A stretch of DNA of 64,000 nucleotides from JAAYEL01 sp964345835 (GCA_964345835.1 CAYFSL010000001.1:97575-161574), one strand, 5' to 3'. Numbered from the stretch's first letter, positions 43,145 to 53,591 are shown. A program made the numbers and translations. The notes: generated by a model from the sequence alone, not told the origin.

Positions 43145-44460
43145 TATTCAAACCCCCTATTCCTAGCCTCAAAAATCAGTGGGACGCCTTCAAAATTAAA
43201 GTTTTCCCTGATTTTATTCTCTATAAATCTAACATATGAAAAATGAAGTAATTCCTTGTCATTTACATAGATAAGGAATTTAGGAGGTCTTGTGGTTACC
43301 TGGGAAACATAAAATATCTTTAACCTCTTTCCCTTTTTTGTCGGTGGAGGATTAACTAGCATAGCATCTCTTAATAGGGAGTTTAATACACCTGTTCTAA
43401 CCCTAAAGCTATAGTTCTCATCGACCTCATCAATTGTATCGAATAATTTATCTATACGAAGTTTCTCTTTTACAGATATAAAGACGATTGGAGCATAAAG
43501 GGCAAAGGTCAATGAGTTTCTTATATGAGCTTCAAAATTTCTCATAGTATTAGTTTCCTTTTCAACTAAATCCCATTTGTTCACTACAATTATTGACGCC
43601 TTTTTATTGTCGTGGGCATATCCCATTATTTTGGTATCCTGCTCAGTAATTCCCTCCGTTGCATCTATAAAAAAGAGACATATTTCTGACCTGTCGATGG
43701 CATTATAAGTCCTGATTACAGAGTATTTTTCAACCCTGCTATCTACAGACCTTTGCCTTCTCAAGCCAGCTGTATCTATTAAGTTATATTTTTTACCGTT
43801 TCTCTCAAAGTCAGAATCAATTGAATCCCTGGTTGTACCTGGAACATTTGATACTATTACCCTTTCTTCTCCTAGCAAAGAGTTTACAAAGGAAGATTTC
43901 CCAACATTTGGCTTCCCAATTACTGCAATATTAAGCCTTTCATCATCTTCTTCTAGCTTATTGTATGGGAATTTGTTTGTTATTTCATCTAGAAGATCTC
44001 CTAAACCAAAGCTTTGTTCTGCGGAAATAATCTGAATATTATCAAAGCCAAGGGAATAAAATTCATACACGGTTGCTGGATTGTCTTTAGAGTCAACCTT
44101 ATTTATTACCAGGATTATCTCTCTTCCAGACCTTCTTAATTTATTTGCAATCTCTTCATCTAAACCTGTTAAGCCTTCTCTACCATCGACAACAAAAAGA
44201 ATTAGATCAGAAGATTCAATTGCAATATCAGCCTGGTATTCAATTTCTTTCGAAAAATTACCTGAGTCGTCTAACTCAAGGCCACCTGTATCTATTATGA
44301 CAAATGAATTGTTTTGCCACTCAACCTCGCTATATAATCTATCTCTGGTAACTCCAGGATTATCTTCAGTTATAGAAAGTCTTTTTCCAACTAGCTTGTT
44401 GAATAGGGTTGATTTACCTACGTTAGGTCTTCCTATAATTCCTACTATTGGTCTTGGCAT
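43144..44460 (-). CDS. der: GTPase Der (EngA)
   Basis: Double-GTPase for 50S subunit assembly. 438 aa. First G1 motif GRPNVGKSTLFN (about 9-20), second GKPNVGKSSFVN (about 182-193), and a C-terminal KH-like domain. AAGGAGG lies before the ATG. The der-plsY-gpsA order is conserved. Confidence 0.96.
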   Translation of the reverse strand: MPRPIVGIIGRPNVGKSTLFNKLVGKRLSITEDNPGVTRDRLYSEVEWQNNSFVIIDTGGLELDDSGNFSKEIEYQADIAIESSDLILFVVDGREGLTGLDEEIANKLRRSGREIILVINKVDSKDNPATVYEFYSLGFDNIQIISAEQSFGLGDLLDEITNKFPYNKLEEDDERLNIAVIGKPNVGKSSFVNSLLGEERVIVSNVPGTTRDSIDSDFERNGKKYNLIDTAGLRRQRSVDSRVEKYSVIRTYNAIDRSEICLFFIDATEGITEQDTKIMGYAHDNKKASIIVVNKWDLVEKETNTMRNFEAHIRNSLTFALYAPIVFISVKEKLRIDKLFDTIDEVDENYSFRVRTGVLNSLLRDAMLVNPPPTKKGKRLKIFYVSQVTTRPPKFLIYVNDKELLHFSYVRFIENKIRENFNFEGVPLIFEARNRGFE

Positions 44461-44469
44461 ATTACCTCC

Positions 44470-45693
44470 TTAGAAGTTTAATGGCCTTTTTTCGACTAAA
44501 TTTTTAACGTCTAGTTTAATTTCATCTACTGGCCTTCTTTTTAATAATGTGTCTGTTATTAATTTCCCAACAAGTTTACAATCTTCTTCATTAAACCCTC
44601 TAGTTGTTATTGCAGAACTTCCAAGTCTAATTCCGGATGCCACAAATGGGCTAAGCTTTTCATTAGGAATAGTATTTTTGTTGGCTGTAATATTAACCTC
44701 ATCTAGAAGGTGTTCTGCCTCTTTTCCAGTCAAACCTACACTAGAAACATCAGCTAAGATTAAGTGATTATCAGTTCCACCACTTACCAACCTTATATCT
44801 TGTGCAATGACATCGGCAAGGACCTTAGCATTCTTAACAACATTTTGTTGGTAGATCTTGAAATCATCGCTTAAGGCCTCCTTAAAAGCTACCGCCTTTG
44901 CTGCAATAATGTGTTCAAGTGGTCCACCTTGTGACCCAGGAAATACTGCCTTATTAAGCTTTTTTTCATACTTTCCATCAGCAAGGATAATAGCCCCTCT
45001 TGGTCCTCTTAGGGTCTTATGGGTTGTGCTAGTGATTACATCTGCTATATTTATAGGGCTAGGATGTAAACCCGTTGCTACTAAGCCGGCTATATGAGCC
45101 ATATCGACCATCAAATAGGCACCAACTTGATCAGCAATTTCTCTAAATTTTTTAAAATCGATTATCCTTGAGTAGGCACTTGCTCCAGCGACAATCATCT
45201 TTGGCTTTTCCCTCATAGCTATATCTAAAACCTGGTCATAGTCAATCATCTCACTTTCAAGATCTACCCCATAATGAACGAAATCAAAATAGGATCCTGA
45301 AAGATTAACTGGTGACCCGTGAGTAAGGTGACCACCTTCTGATAGGCTCATTCCTAAAACCTTGTCCCCTGGTTTTAAAAATGCAAAATACGCACTGAAG
45401 TTGGCATTGGAACCTGAATGTGGTTGAACATTCGCATATTCTGCTCCAAATAGTTTTTTTACTCTTTCTATAGCGAGACTTTCAATTTGATCAACAACCT
45501 GACAACCACCATAGTATCTTTTACCTGGATAGCCCTCAGCATATTTATTTGTCAATATGCTTCCGGCAGCCTCTAAAACTGACTTAGAGACAAAATTTTC
45601 TGATGCTATTAGCTCAATGTTACTAAATTGTCTACTTTGTTCCCTACAGATTAAACCATAGATTTCTTCATCAAAATCGCGTAAATGTTCCAT
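44470..45693 (-). CDS. glyA: Serine hydroxymethyltransferase
   Basis: Interconverts serine and glycine while charging tetrahydrofolate. 407 aa. The PLP lysine is in TSTTHKTLRGPRG (about 225). NKYAEGYPGKRYYGGC is diagnostic. AGGAG precedes the ATG by six bases. Confidence 0.96.
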   Translation of the reverse strand: MEHLRDFDEEIYGLICREQSRQFSNIELIASENFVSKSVLEAAGSILTNKYAEGYPGKRYYGGCQVVDQIESLAIERVKKLFGAEYANVQPHSGSNANFSAYFAFLKPGDKVLGMSLSEGGHLTHGSPVNLSGSYFDFVHYGVDLESEMIDYDQVLDIAMREKPKMIVAGASAYSRIIDFKKFREIADQVGAYLMVDMAHIAGLVATGLHPSPINIADVITSTTHKTLRGPRGAIILADGKYEKKLNKAVFPGSQGGPLEHIIAAKAVAFKEALSDDFKIYQQNVVKNAKVLADVIAQDIRLVSGGTDNHLILADVSSVGLTGKEAEHLLDEVNITANKNTIPNEKLSPFVASGIRLGSSAITTRGFNEEDCKLVGKLITDTLLKRRPVDEIKLDVKNLVEKRPLNF

Positions 45694-45703
45694 TCAAATC
45701 TCC

Positions 45704-46126
45704 TTAATCAAAAATGCTATTTATTTTCTTTAATTTTATAAATTTATTCTTATCTAATTTTTTATCTATCAGGTGAACAAGTAGGTAGGATATGGCTAAG
45801 AAAACCAGCCCTACGGCAAATGAAAATAAGTCCCTGTTTGTTTCACTAATACCTATATTCATCTTATATCCAATGTAGACTCCTATGACAAGCATAATAA
45901 GTGGGAATATATATAGAAATAAAGTATTTAATAACATGGATTTAGGGTCGTAGCTTATTTCTACAAAATCTCCTACCTCGGCAGCTATATCATTATTTAA
46001 TTCTAGGTTAAGTATTTTGCTTTCACATCCCCCGCAGGTTGAACAGTCTCCGCAGGCAGAATTTCTTGTCATAACAACCTGGATTTTATCATTTTCAATA
46101 TTACTTACTATCCCTCTTTTACTAAT
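45704..46126 (-). CDS. SoxR-reducing/RseC-family membrane protein, apparent ATT start
   Basis: About 140 aa. An N-terminal domain has four cysteines (C25, C28, C31, C34: CGDCSTCGGC), followed by two membrane helices (about 66-86 and 98-120); the RseC/RsxC-reducing family is linked to redox control. A start at ATG 46072 would remove the conserved opening KRGIVSNIENDKIQVV, which is in frame upstream. Beyond it there is no ATG, GTG or TTG; AGGAG (46136-46140) lies nine bases before ATT 46126. Confidence 0.83.
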   Translation of the reverse strand: MSKRGIVSNIENDKIQVVMTRNSACGDCSTCGGCESKILNLELNNDIAAEVGDFVEISYDPKSMLLNTLFLYIFPLIMLVIGVYIGYKMNIGISETNRDLFSFAVGLVFLAISYLLVHLIDKKLDKNKFIKLKKINSIFD

Positions 46127-46131
46127 GGTCC

Positions 46132-46833
46132 TCAGCTCCTTAATATATCTTTTATTATTTCTGCTGCAAGGATATAACCAGCAACTGCTGGTACAAAACT
46201 AGAGCTTAATGGTGTCGACTTGTTACTTGTATGATTTCTTATCGATTTAGCTATAGCTTGTTCCTCTGAACAAACGACTTTCAAACTATCAACTGACCTC
46301 TTTCGAAGCTCTCTTCTCATCACCCTTGCAAGGGCATCATTTTTTGTTTCATAAATATCCATAACCCTTATTTTACTAGGGTCAAGTCTGTTTCCAGCCC
46401 CCATTGAAGATATTATTTTGATTGAATTTTTTTTGCAATAATCAATAAGCGACAATTTGCCTGTTACCGTATCTATAGCATCAACTACATAGTCATAATC
46501 TTCTAGCTTAAAATCTTCTGGAGTATTAAGTATCTTTTTTATCCTATATTCAACTTTAATTTGAGGATTTATCTCTCTTATCCTGTCTCTTAAAGCTAAG
46601 CACTTATAGGATCCTATATTTTTTCTAGTCGTAAATACTTGCCTATTAAGATTGCTTTCATCAACCCGATCAAAATCAACGAAGCAGATAGATTTTAACC
46701 CGAACCTAGCCAGTGATTCTATAGTTGCAGCACCAACACCGCCGCAACCGAAGACTATCACTTTTTTATCAATTATTCTATTAAAATCATCTTGTCCCAA
46801 TAGGCCAACTGTCCTCGAAAATTGCTTATTCAT
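46132..46833 (-). CDS. tcdA: ThiF/TcdA-family tRNA threonylcarbamoyladenosine dehydratase
   Basis: E1-like adenylating enzyme expected to cyclise t6A37 to ct6A in tRNA. About 233 aa. Nucleotide-binding VIVFGCGGVGAATIESLARFG (about 24-44 region), DFDRVDESNLNRQ and SSMGAGNRLDPSKI. ATG 46833 aligns with the family N-terminus (NKQFSRT); TTG 46845, seven bases after GGAAGAG, is an alternative. Overlaps aspS. Confidence 0.87.
   Translation of the reverse strand: MNKQFSRTVGLLGQDDFNRIIDKKVIVFGCGGVGAATIESLARFGLKSICFVDFDRVDESNLNRQVFTTRKNIGSYKCLALRDRIREINPQIKVEYRIKKILNTPEDFKLEDYDYVVDAIDTVTGKLSLIDYCKKNSIKIISSMGAGNRLDPSKIRVMDIYETKNDALARVMRRELRKRSVDSLKVVCSEEQAIAKSIRNHTSNKSTPLSSSFVPAVAGYILAAEIIKDILRS
46136..46140 (-). 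promoter_or_regulatory. Shine-Dalgarno of the rseC-like gene
   Basis: AGGAG on the minus strand, embedded in the last codons of tcdA. It decides the start: the base triplet nine bases downstream is ATT (46126-46124), in frame with the conserved N-terminus. Confidence 0.65.
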
Positions 46834-48604
46834 TTCTAATGTCAATATTCAACTCTTCCAATTGTTCCTCTGAAATTACGCTAGGTGCTCCTGTTAATAG
46901 GCAGGTTGCAGATTGAGTCTTTGGAAAGGCTATTACATCCTTTATACTATTAACATTTAGAAGGGTCATTACCAACCTATCTAGACCATAAGCAATGCCT
47001 CCATGTGGTGGAGTACCATATTTTAAGGCCTCTATGAAGAAGCCAAACTTATTGTTAACATCTTCTTCAGAAAGATTTAAGGCTTTAAACATCTTGTTTT
47101 GTAGGTCTGAATTATTAATTCTTATAGAGCCACCACCTATCTCATCTCCATTTATTACAATATCATATGCCTTGGCCTTACAAGTCTCTGGTTTACTCTC
47201 CAATTTATCTATATCCTCATCTACTGGGTGAGTAAATGGGTGGTGTTTAGCCACGTATCTTCCTTCTTCTTCGTCATACTCAAATAGTGGGAAATCCACT
47301 ATCCATGTGATAGCAAAATCGTCATCTTTGAAGTCTACATGGTCAGCCGCAACATGAACTCTTAAACTTCCAAGATAGTCAAGAACTTTTTCCTTTTTAT
47401 CTATCATTAGGAGAATAAGGTCATTTTCCTTAGCTTCAAATCTTTCTTTAAGATTATTGATAAATTCGTCTGTAATAAATTTATTTATACTTGAGTTTAC
47501 CTTCATACCCTCTTCAAATTTAATCCAGATTAATCCAGAAGCATTTAGCCCTTTAACATACTTTGTCAATTTGTCTAATTGCTTTCTTGAGTATTTATCT
47601 GCAAGACCAGTGAAGTTGATTGCTCTTACCTCTTTGCCTTCGTCAATAGAGTTCTTGAATAGGTCGAAATCAAGTTCTCCAGCAATATCTGTCATATCCT
47701 TAATCTCAAATCCATACCTTAAGTCTGGCTTATCACTTCCAAACCTTTCCATAGCTTCCTTATATGTCATTCTATTAAAAGGTATTTCCAGGTCTATCCC
47801 CTTTACCCTTTTGAAAATATATTGGATAAGTCTTTCATTAACTTCTATAACATCATCGATGTCAACAAAGGACATTTCAATATCAACTTGAGTAAATTCT
47901 GGCTGTCTATTTGCCCTAAGGTCTTCATCTCTAAAGCATTTTACTATTTGAAAATACCTGTCAAATCCAGAAATCATCAACATTTGCTTATAAAGTTGAG
48001 GAGACTGTGGAAGGGCGTAAAATTGACCCTCATTTACCCTTGATGGAACTAGATAATCCCTTGCTCCTTCTGGAGTAGGCTTTCCTAAAAATGGAGTTTC
48101 TATATCAATAAATCCATTATCATATAAGAAGTCCCTAATGGCCTTGCTAATTTCAGCCCTTAGCATAATATTTTTTTGCATGCTAGGCTTTCTTAGGTCA
48201 AGAAACCTGTATTTAAGTTTCATTTCTTCAGAAACATTGTCGTCATCTTTAATATAAATTTTAGGGGTTTGAGCAGTATCTAAAAGCTTTAGCTCTTCAG
48301 CAATTATTTCAATATCTCCAGTTGGGATATCAGGATTTTTTGATTCTCTCTCATTTACCCTCCCTCTAACGGCAATTACATACTCAGACTTTAGAGTTTT
48401 AGCCTTGTTATATAGGTCTTGGTTATCATCACTTTTAAATACTATCTGAGAAATTCCCTTTCTATCTCTTAAATCAACGAAAACTAAGGGTCCCAAATCC
48501 CTTGATTTTTGAACCCAGCCCATTAAGACTACTTCTTTATCAAGGTCTTCAATCCTTAGGTCCCCGCAATAATCAGTCCTTCTTAAACTTCCTAATGTAT
48601 CCAT
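46826..48604 (-). CDS. aspS: Aspartate--tRNA ligase
   Basis: Class II synthetase of bacterial type with the GAD insertion, 592 aa. An N-terminal OB anticodon-binding domain (about 1-110) precedes motif 2 FRDEDLRANRQPEFTQ (near 218) and motif 3 GIAYGLDRLVMTLLN (near 540). GAGGGGG precedes the ATG. Confidence 0.96.
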   Translation of the reverse strand: MDTLGSLRRTDYCGDLRIEDLDKEVVLMGWVQKSRDLGPLVFVDLRDRKGISQIVFKSDDNQDLYNKAKTLKSEYVIAVRGRVNERESKNPDIPTGDIEIIAEELKLLDTAQTPKIYIKDDDNVSEEMKLKYRFLDLRKPSMQKNIMLRAEISKAIRDFLYDNGFIDIETPFLGKPTPEGARDYLVPSRVNEGQFYALPQSPQLYKQMLMISGFDRYFQIVKCFRDEDLRANRQPEFTQVDIEMSFVDIDDVIEVNERLIQYIFKRVKGIDLEIPFNRMTYKEAMERFGSDKPDLRYGFEIKDMTDIAGELDFDLFKNSIDEGKEVRAINFTGLADKYSRKQLDKLTKYVKGLNASGLIWIKFEEGMKVNSSINKFITDEFINNLKERFEAKENDLILLMIDKKEKVLDYLGSLRVHVAADHVDFKDDDFAITWIVDFPLFEYDEEEGRYVAKHHPFTHPVDEDIDKLESKPETCKAKAYDIVINGDEIGGGSIRINNSDLQNKMFKALNLSEEDVNNKFGFFIEALKYGTPPHGGIAYGLDRLVMTLLNVNSIKDVIAFPKTQSATCLLTGAPSVISEEQLEELNIDIRNE

Positions 48605-48615
48605 ATTTCCCCCTC

Positions 48616-49221
48616 TTATACTAAAAATGGATTGTTATCTTTTTCAAATCCAATGGTACTTTCTGGTCCGTGACCCGGATAAACTATAGAATCACCGTCT
48701 AAAACTAAAATTCTCTCTTTTAAGCTAGTTATCAAGCTTCTATAGTCTCCCATTGGAAAATCAGTCCTGCCAATTGATCCATTGAAAAGACTATCACCTG
48801 TAAAAACATGCTTACCAATCTTATAGTTCACGCCGCCAGGAGTGTGTCCTGGAGTTAATATATAGTCAAATATATCGAATGTACCTCTAATACCTTCTAA
48901 GTAAATATCTGCATCAAATGATAGGCTTTTACTTACCATATTAGACAGGTTAAGGTTGCTATTATTCAAAATTATCTTCTCATCCTGGTGACAGACCACT
49001 GGTACTTCATATTTATCTAAAAGAGCTTGTAAGCCCATGATATGGTCAAAATGTCCATGTGTCAGCAGGATATATTTTAATTTTAATCCCTCTTTTTCAA
49101 TAATATTCTGAAAATTTTTAAGTTCACTTGATGCATCAATTATATAGCAATCTTTATTGTCATTTATTACTAAATAGGAGTTTGTCCCCATTGCATTGTT
49201 ATCATCTTTTATTATTCTCAT
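48616..49221 (-). CDS. MBL-fold metallo-hydrolase (glyoxalase II-like)
   Basis: 201 aa. Zinc motif THGHFDHIMG (HxHxDH, about 55-64), second-shell TPGHTPGG (about 125) and the late YPGHGPES. YcbL-like hydrolases of thioesters are the nearest described group; the exact substrate is unknown. GAGGAT lies before the ATG. Confidence 0.87.
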   Translation of the reverse strand: MRIIKDDNNAMGTNSYLVINDNKDCYIIDASSELKNFQNIIEKEGLKLKYILLTHGHFDHIMGLQALLDKYEVPVVCHQDEKIILNNSNLNLSNMVSKSLSFDADIYLEGIRGTFDIFDYILTPGHTPGGVNYKIGKHVFTGDSLFNGSIGRTDFPMGDYRSLITSLKERILVLDGDSIVYPGHGPESTIGFEKDNNPFLV

Positions 49222-49228
49222 ATTATCC

Positions 49229-49678
49229 TCAATAAATTTTTTTCGAATCTAATTGTATAGTTACTGGTCCATCATTAATTAATGAAACATCCATGTCTGC
49301 CGCAAATTTTCCTGTTTTGACACTATCAACTTCTTCTTCAAAAGACTTGATAGCTTCATCATAATAATGCATTGCCTTTTCCGCTTTAGCAGACTGGGTA
49401 AAGTTAGGTCTTCTCCCCTTTCTAGCATCTCCATAAAGGGTAAATTGGGAAACGACTAAAAGCTCCCCTGAAATATCCTTAACTGAAAGGTTCATCTTAC
49501 CTTCACTATCGGAAAAAATCCTCAGGTTAACAGTCTTTGTAATTATATACTCAAGGTCTTGGTCACAATCTTCTTCAGAGACTGCCAAAAGGACTAATAA
49601 ACCTCTTCCGATATTAGAAAACTCTTTCCCATCTATTGTGACACTAGCCTCTTTAACTCTTTGTATTACTGCCCTCAT
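49229..49678 (-). CDS. dtd: D-aminoacyl-tRNA deacylase
   Basis: Hydrolyses D-aminoacyl-tRNA. 149 aa. SQFTLYGD (about 77-84) and the C-terminal NDGPVTIQLDSK (the N-x-GP-x-T motif) form the active site. The ATG overlaps the rel stop (TAATG). Rel-dtd pairing is usual in Firmicutes. Confidence 0.95.
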   Translation of the reverse strand: MRAVIQRVKEASVTIDGKEFSNIGRGLLVLLAVSEEDCDQDLEYIITKTVNLRIFSDSEGKMNLSVKDISGELLVVSQFTLYGDARKGRRPNFTQSAKAEKAMHYYDEAIKSFEEEVDSVKTGKFAADMDVSLINDGPVTIQLDSKKIY

Positions 49679-51831
49679 TATGTCTTCACCCTATATACAT
49701 CAATTGTTCCATTTATCTTTCTTATCTTGGCAAATAACTTGTCAAGGTCTCCAGCCTCTTCAATCTGAATCACAAGGGAAATAATAAATCTATCGTCCTT
49801 GCTCTTTCTGGCACTTACTCCTTGCAGGTTAAAGCCTTCTCTAGAAAATAGCTTGGTAACCTCGGCTAAATATCCTGGGTTATCTAAGCAGATAATATTA
49901 ATCTTTACTGAGAATTTTTCACCCTTAGTGCTATCCCACTTAACCTCAATTAACCTTTCTTTGTTCTCTATATTTAATATATTTTTACAATCTATCCTGT
50001 GGATAGTAATCCCCCTTCCCATGGTAATATATCCTACGATTTTATCACCTGGCACAGGGTTACAGCACTTGGCAAACTTGGTGTCGAGGTTAGATATCTC
50101 ATCTATGCTAACCTTATCTCCAGTTTCATTTACATGCTTGTCAACATCTTCACCTTCATAGTCGGCAATGGTTTTCTCTTCTATGGCCTTTTGCTCATAT
50201 TTAGACTCTAGTTTGTTAATCACAGAGCTTAAATTGATTGACCCATATCCTATCCCAGCATAAAACTCGGGTAGATTCAAAGAATTATTCTTTTGGGCTA
50301 TTTCCACCAACCAATCTTCGATTAATATTTTAGAAGAATCATATCCCCTTTTCCTAAGCTCTTTTTCTAATTTTTCCCTGCCAAGTTCAATATTAATATC
50401 TTTCTTTTGCTTTTTGAAATATTGTTTAATCTTGGACTTTGCCTGGGATGATACAACCAAGTCTAGCCAATCCTTGCTAGGCCCTGTTGAGTTAGTGGAA
50501 GTAAGAATCTCTACAATATCACCAGTCTGAAGCTTATAGGACAAGGAAACAATCTTTCCATTTACCTTGGCTCCCACACAGGTATTACCGACATCTGTGT
50601 GGACCCTATAGGCAAAATCCAGAGGGCTAGACCCAAGTGGAAGGTCAATTACATCTCCCTTTGGAGAAAATACATACACTTCGTCAGAGAAAAGGTCACC
50701 TTTAAAATTATCCATGAACTCCTTGGAATCATTATAATTTTGGCCCCATTCCATAAGCTGTCTTATCCAATTTAGCCTATTGTCAAAGTTTGATACCTTT
50801 GATTTACCTTCCTTATATTTCCAATGAGCAGCTATCCCATACTCAGCAATCTTGTGCATTTCATAAGTTCTTATTTGGACTTCGAATATCTGCCCTTTTA
50901 AGCCTATTACAGTAGTATGAAGGGATTGGTACATGTTCTGCTTGGGCATGGAAATGTAGTCCTTAAATCTACCAATTAAAGGCTTCCAAATATTATGGAC
51001 AATCCCTAAGACCGCATAGCAGTCGCTTATATTTTCAACTATAACCCTAACAGCTATCAAGTCATAAATGTTGTCTATGGTAGAATTTTGCTTTTTCATC
51101 TTGTTGTAGATACTATAAATACCTTTAGGTCTACCTGTGATGCTAAACTTGAAATTGAGCTTGCTAATTTCTTTAGTAAGGATTTCGATAATATTTTGTA
51201 TTACCCTCTCCCTTTCTGACCTCTTCTGGTCAATCTCATTTACTATAGAAAAATAATCAATTGGGTCAATATATTTAAGGCATAAGTCTTCTAATTCCCA
51301 CTTAATTGTGTTAATCCCCAACCTATGAGCAAGTGGGACATAGATGTCTAGAGTTTCTTTTGCCTTAGCTATTTGCTTTTCCTTATTCATATACTCAAGG
51401 GTCCTTAGGTTATGTAACCTATCGGCCAACTTAATAATAATCACCCTTATATCATTGGCCATAGCTAAAACCATTTTCCTTATGGTTTCTATTTGGGCTT
51501 CTTCCTTGCTTTGATTCTTTAGCTTAGTAAGTTTAGTAACACCATCAACAAGCTCGGCTATTTCCTCACCGAACTCTCTTATCATCTCTTCTTTTGTGTA
51601 ATCTGTATCCTCTAACACATCGTGCATTAGACCAGCGCAAATAGTCTCATCATCCATTTGTAGGTCAGCTAGGATTTCAGCTACCGCTACTGGGTGAATA
51701 AAGTATTCTTCACCAGAATTACGCAACTGTCCCTTGTGCATATCCCTAGCTAGGTTATAGGCCTTTGTAATCAAAGGAACATCAGCATTAGTATTATATT
51801 TTTTTATGGTGTTTATCAACTTATCTAACAT
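49678..51831 (-). CDS. relA: Bifunctional (p)ppGpp synthetase/hydrolase Rel
   Basis: Stringent-response enzyme, 717 aa, long form. The HD hydrolase contains LMHDVLEDT (about 68-76); the synthetase contains GRPKGIYSIYNKM and YQSLHTTV; then TGS, helical/zinc-finger (KCCNPVPGD) and ACT domains. Both catalytic halves look intact. It starts one base into the recJ stop. Confidence 0.95.
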   Translation of the reverse strand: MLDKLINTIKKYNTNADVPLITKAYNLARDMHKGQLRNSGEEYFIHPVAVAEILADLQMDDETICAGLMHDVLEDTDYTKEEMIREFGEEIAELVDGVTKLTKLKNQSKEEAQIETIRKMVLAMANDIRVIIIKLADRLHNLRTLEYMNKEKQIAKAKETLDIYVPLAHRLGINTIKWELEDLCLKYIDPIDYFSIVNEIDQKRSERERVIQNIIEILTKEISKLNFKFSITGRPKGIYSIYNKMKKQNSTIDNIYDLIAVRVIVENISDCYAVLGIVHNIWKPLIGRFKDYISMPKQNMYQSLHTTVIGLKGQIFEVQIRTYEMHKIAEYGIAAHWKYKEGKSKVSNFDNRLNWIRQLMEWGQNYNDSKEFMDNFKGDLFSDEVYVFSPKGDVIDLPLGSSPLDFAYRVHTDVGNTCVGAKVNGKIVSLSYKLQTGDIVEILTSTNSTGPSKDWLDLVVSSQAKSKIKQYFKKQKKDINIELGREKLEKELRKRGYDSSKILIEDWLVEIAQKNNSLNLPEFYAGIGYGSINLSSVINKLESKYEQKAIEEKTIADYEGEDVDKHVNETGDKVSIDEISNLDTKFAKCCNPVPGDKIVGYITMGRGITIHRIDCKNILNIENKERLIEVKWDSTKGEKFSVKINIICLDNPGYLAEVTKLFSREGFNLQGVSARKSKDDRFIISLVIQIEEAGDLDKLFAKIRKINGTIDVYRVKT

Positions 51832-53591
51832 TATCTTATCTCTTCCAATATCAACTGAATTTGCTCATTATTTCTAAATGTGTTTATTTGTAAATTATAA
51901 ACTATATCAATGGACTTGTTAACCATTTTGTCAAGATTTCTCTCAATATCTCTAATATTGAATTTCTTAGCAAAAAAATTTAAGTATAAATCTGGCTGAA
52001 AATTAATTGCATCAAGGCTAACACCAGCCTGGCTAAGGGAAATCTTCATAAGATTTTTATTTTTCCCCAAAATAGCTATATTATTTATTATAACATTTTT
52101 TGAGGCAAATTTCGGCTTCTCAAAACCCTTTCCAAATGGTTCAAGTTTTTCTATCTCTTTTATTAAATCTAGACTTATAACTCTGAAGTCTAAGCCTGAA
52201 TCTATATTTATTATCTTTGAAAAATCACCTTTTTCTAATGGGCTGTTCTCATTTATTAAACTAGCTATAAATTCAAAATCGTCATAGTTAATTGTAAGCC
52301 CACATGCCATTTTATGGCCTCCAAAGGCAACATAATGGTCCTTAAACCTACTAAGTTCCTTATGCATATCATAGGCTTCTATAGATCTGCCAGAACCTTT
52401 TAGTAAATGACTGTCATCTTTGTAGGCATCCGTAAATACGAGAGTTGGCTTATGATAAATTTCTTTTAACCTGCCAGCAACTAAGCCACATATACTCTCA
52501 TGGACATCCTCCATGTATACAATTATTATATCCCTTTCTTCTAGCCTATCTTTTTTTATTAAGTTTACGGCCTCTTCAAGGGCTTCCAGGGTTATCTTCC
52601 TCCTATCCTGGTTCAAGGCTATAAGCTCCCTCACATATTCAGGTAAATTTCTACTGTCGTTGTCAACAAAAAGCTCTACAGCTAATTTAGCTGTAAATAA
52701 TCTTCCTGTCGCATTGATTGTCGGACCTATAATAAAGCCAATAGAATATACATTTATTCTTTCATTTAAATTTAATTGCTTAAATAATTCAAGAAGCCCC
52801 GGATTTTTAGTCTGGTTTAGCCTTTTTAATCCCTCAATTACGACTATTCTATTTTCATCCGTAAGATCCATTACATCACAGATTGTACCAATTGCCGCAA
52901 ATTGCAAGAGATCTAGTATATAGTCCTTTTCCACCCCGAGTTCTATCCCATATCTCATAAAAAATGCCATAACAAACTTGTAAGCAACTAAGGCACCGCA
53001 AATTCCCTTTAAAGGGTAGTTACAAGCCTTTTGAGATGGGTTAATAACTGCATATGCCCTTGGAATTAGCTCTTGCCCATCTTCTTTAACAAGTTGATGG
53101 TGGTCCGTAACTATGACGCAAATCCCTTTATCCATAGCATATTCTACCGCTTCAAATGCCGCAATCCCATTATCACATGTAATTATTAGATTAACCCCGT
53201 CTTCTATAGCATGGTCGACTATACTAATATTTAGGCCATATCCATCATTTATCCTATCTGGAATATAGTAGTCAATTTTATCGTAATAGCAACTAAGACC
53301 CTTATAAAGAATAGTTGTAGAAGTTACTCCGTCAGCATCATAATCTCCTACAATAAGTATCTTCCCATCGTTTGACATGTAATCAAACATTTTATCTACC
53401 GCCTTGTCCATGTCTTTTAGCAAAAAGGGGTCATACATATTTGTTAGGTCAGAATCTATAAAGCTCTTTACTTTTTTATCATCAACAACATCTCTATTTG
53501 CGAGAATAAGCCTTTGGATTTTGCTAAGCTCTCTGTATTTTTTTAGCTTATCATAATTATTTTTTTTGTTATATACAAACCATTTGGACAT
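51831..53591 (-). CDS. recJ: Single-stranded-DNA exonuclease RecJ
   Basis: 5'-3' ssDNA exonuclease, 586 aa. DHH-family metal motifs GDYDADGVTSTT (82-93) and VTDHHQ (near 155), the DHHA1 segment (AFGGHKMACGLTI) and a C-terminal OB fold. The best SD (AGGAG) is 16 bases from ATG 53591, unusually far; an ATC codon directly before the ATG is closer. First gene of the 14-gene run. Confidence 0.93.
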   Translation of the reverse strand: MSKWFVYNKKNNYDKLKKYRELSKIQRLILANRDVVDDKKVKSFIDSDLTNMYDPFLLKDMDKAVDKMFDYMSNDGKILIVGDYDADGVTSTTILYKGLSCYYDKIDYYIPDRINDGYGLNISIVDHAIEDGVNLIITCDNGIAAFEAVEYAMDKGICVIVTDHHQLVKEDGQELIPRAYAVINPSQKACNYPLKGICGALVAYKFVMAFFMRYGIELGVEKDYILDLLQFAAIGTICDVMDLTDENRIVVIEGLKRLNQTKNPGLLELFKQLNLNERINVYSIGFIIGPTINATGRLFTAKLAVELFVDNDSRNLPEYVRELIALNQDRRKITLEALEEAVNLIKKDRLEERDIIIVYMEDVHESICGLVAGRLKEIYHKPTLVFTDAYKDDSHLLKGSGRSIEAYDMHKELSRFKDHYVAFGGHKMACGLTINYDDFEFIASLINENSPLEKGDFSKIINIDSGLDFRVISLDLIKEIEKLEPFGKGFEKPKFASKNVIINNIAILGKNKNLMKISLSQAGVSLDAINFQPDLYLNFFAKKFNIRDIERNLDKMVNKSIDIVYNLQINTFRNNEQIQLILEEIR

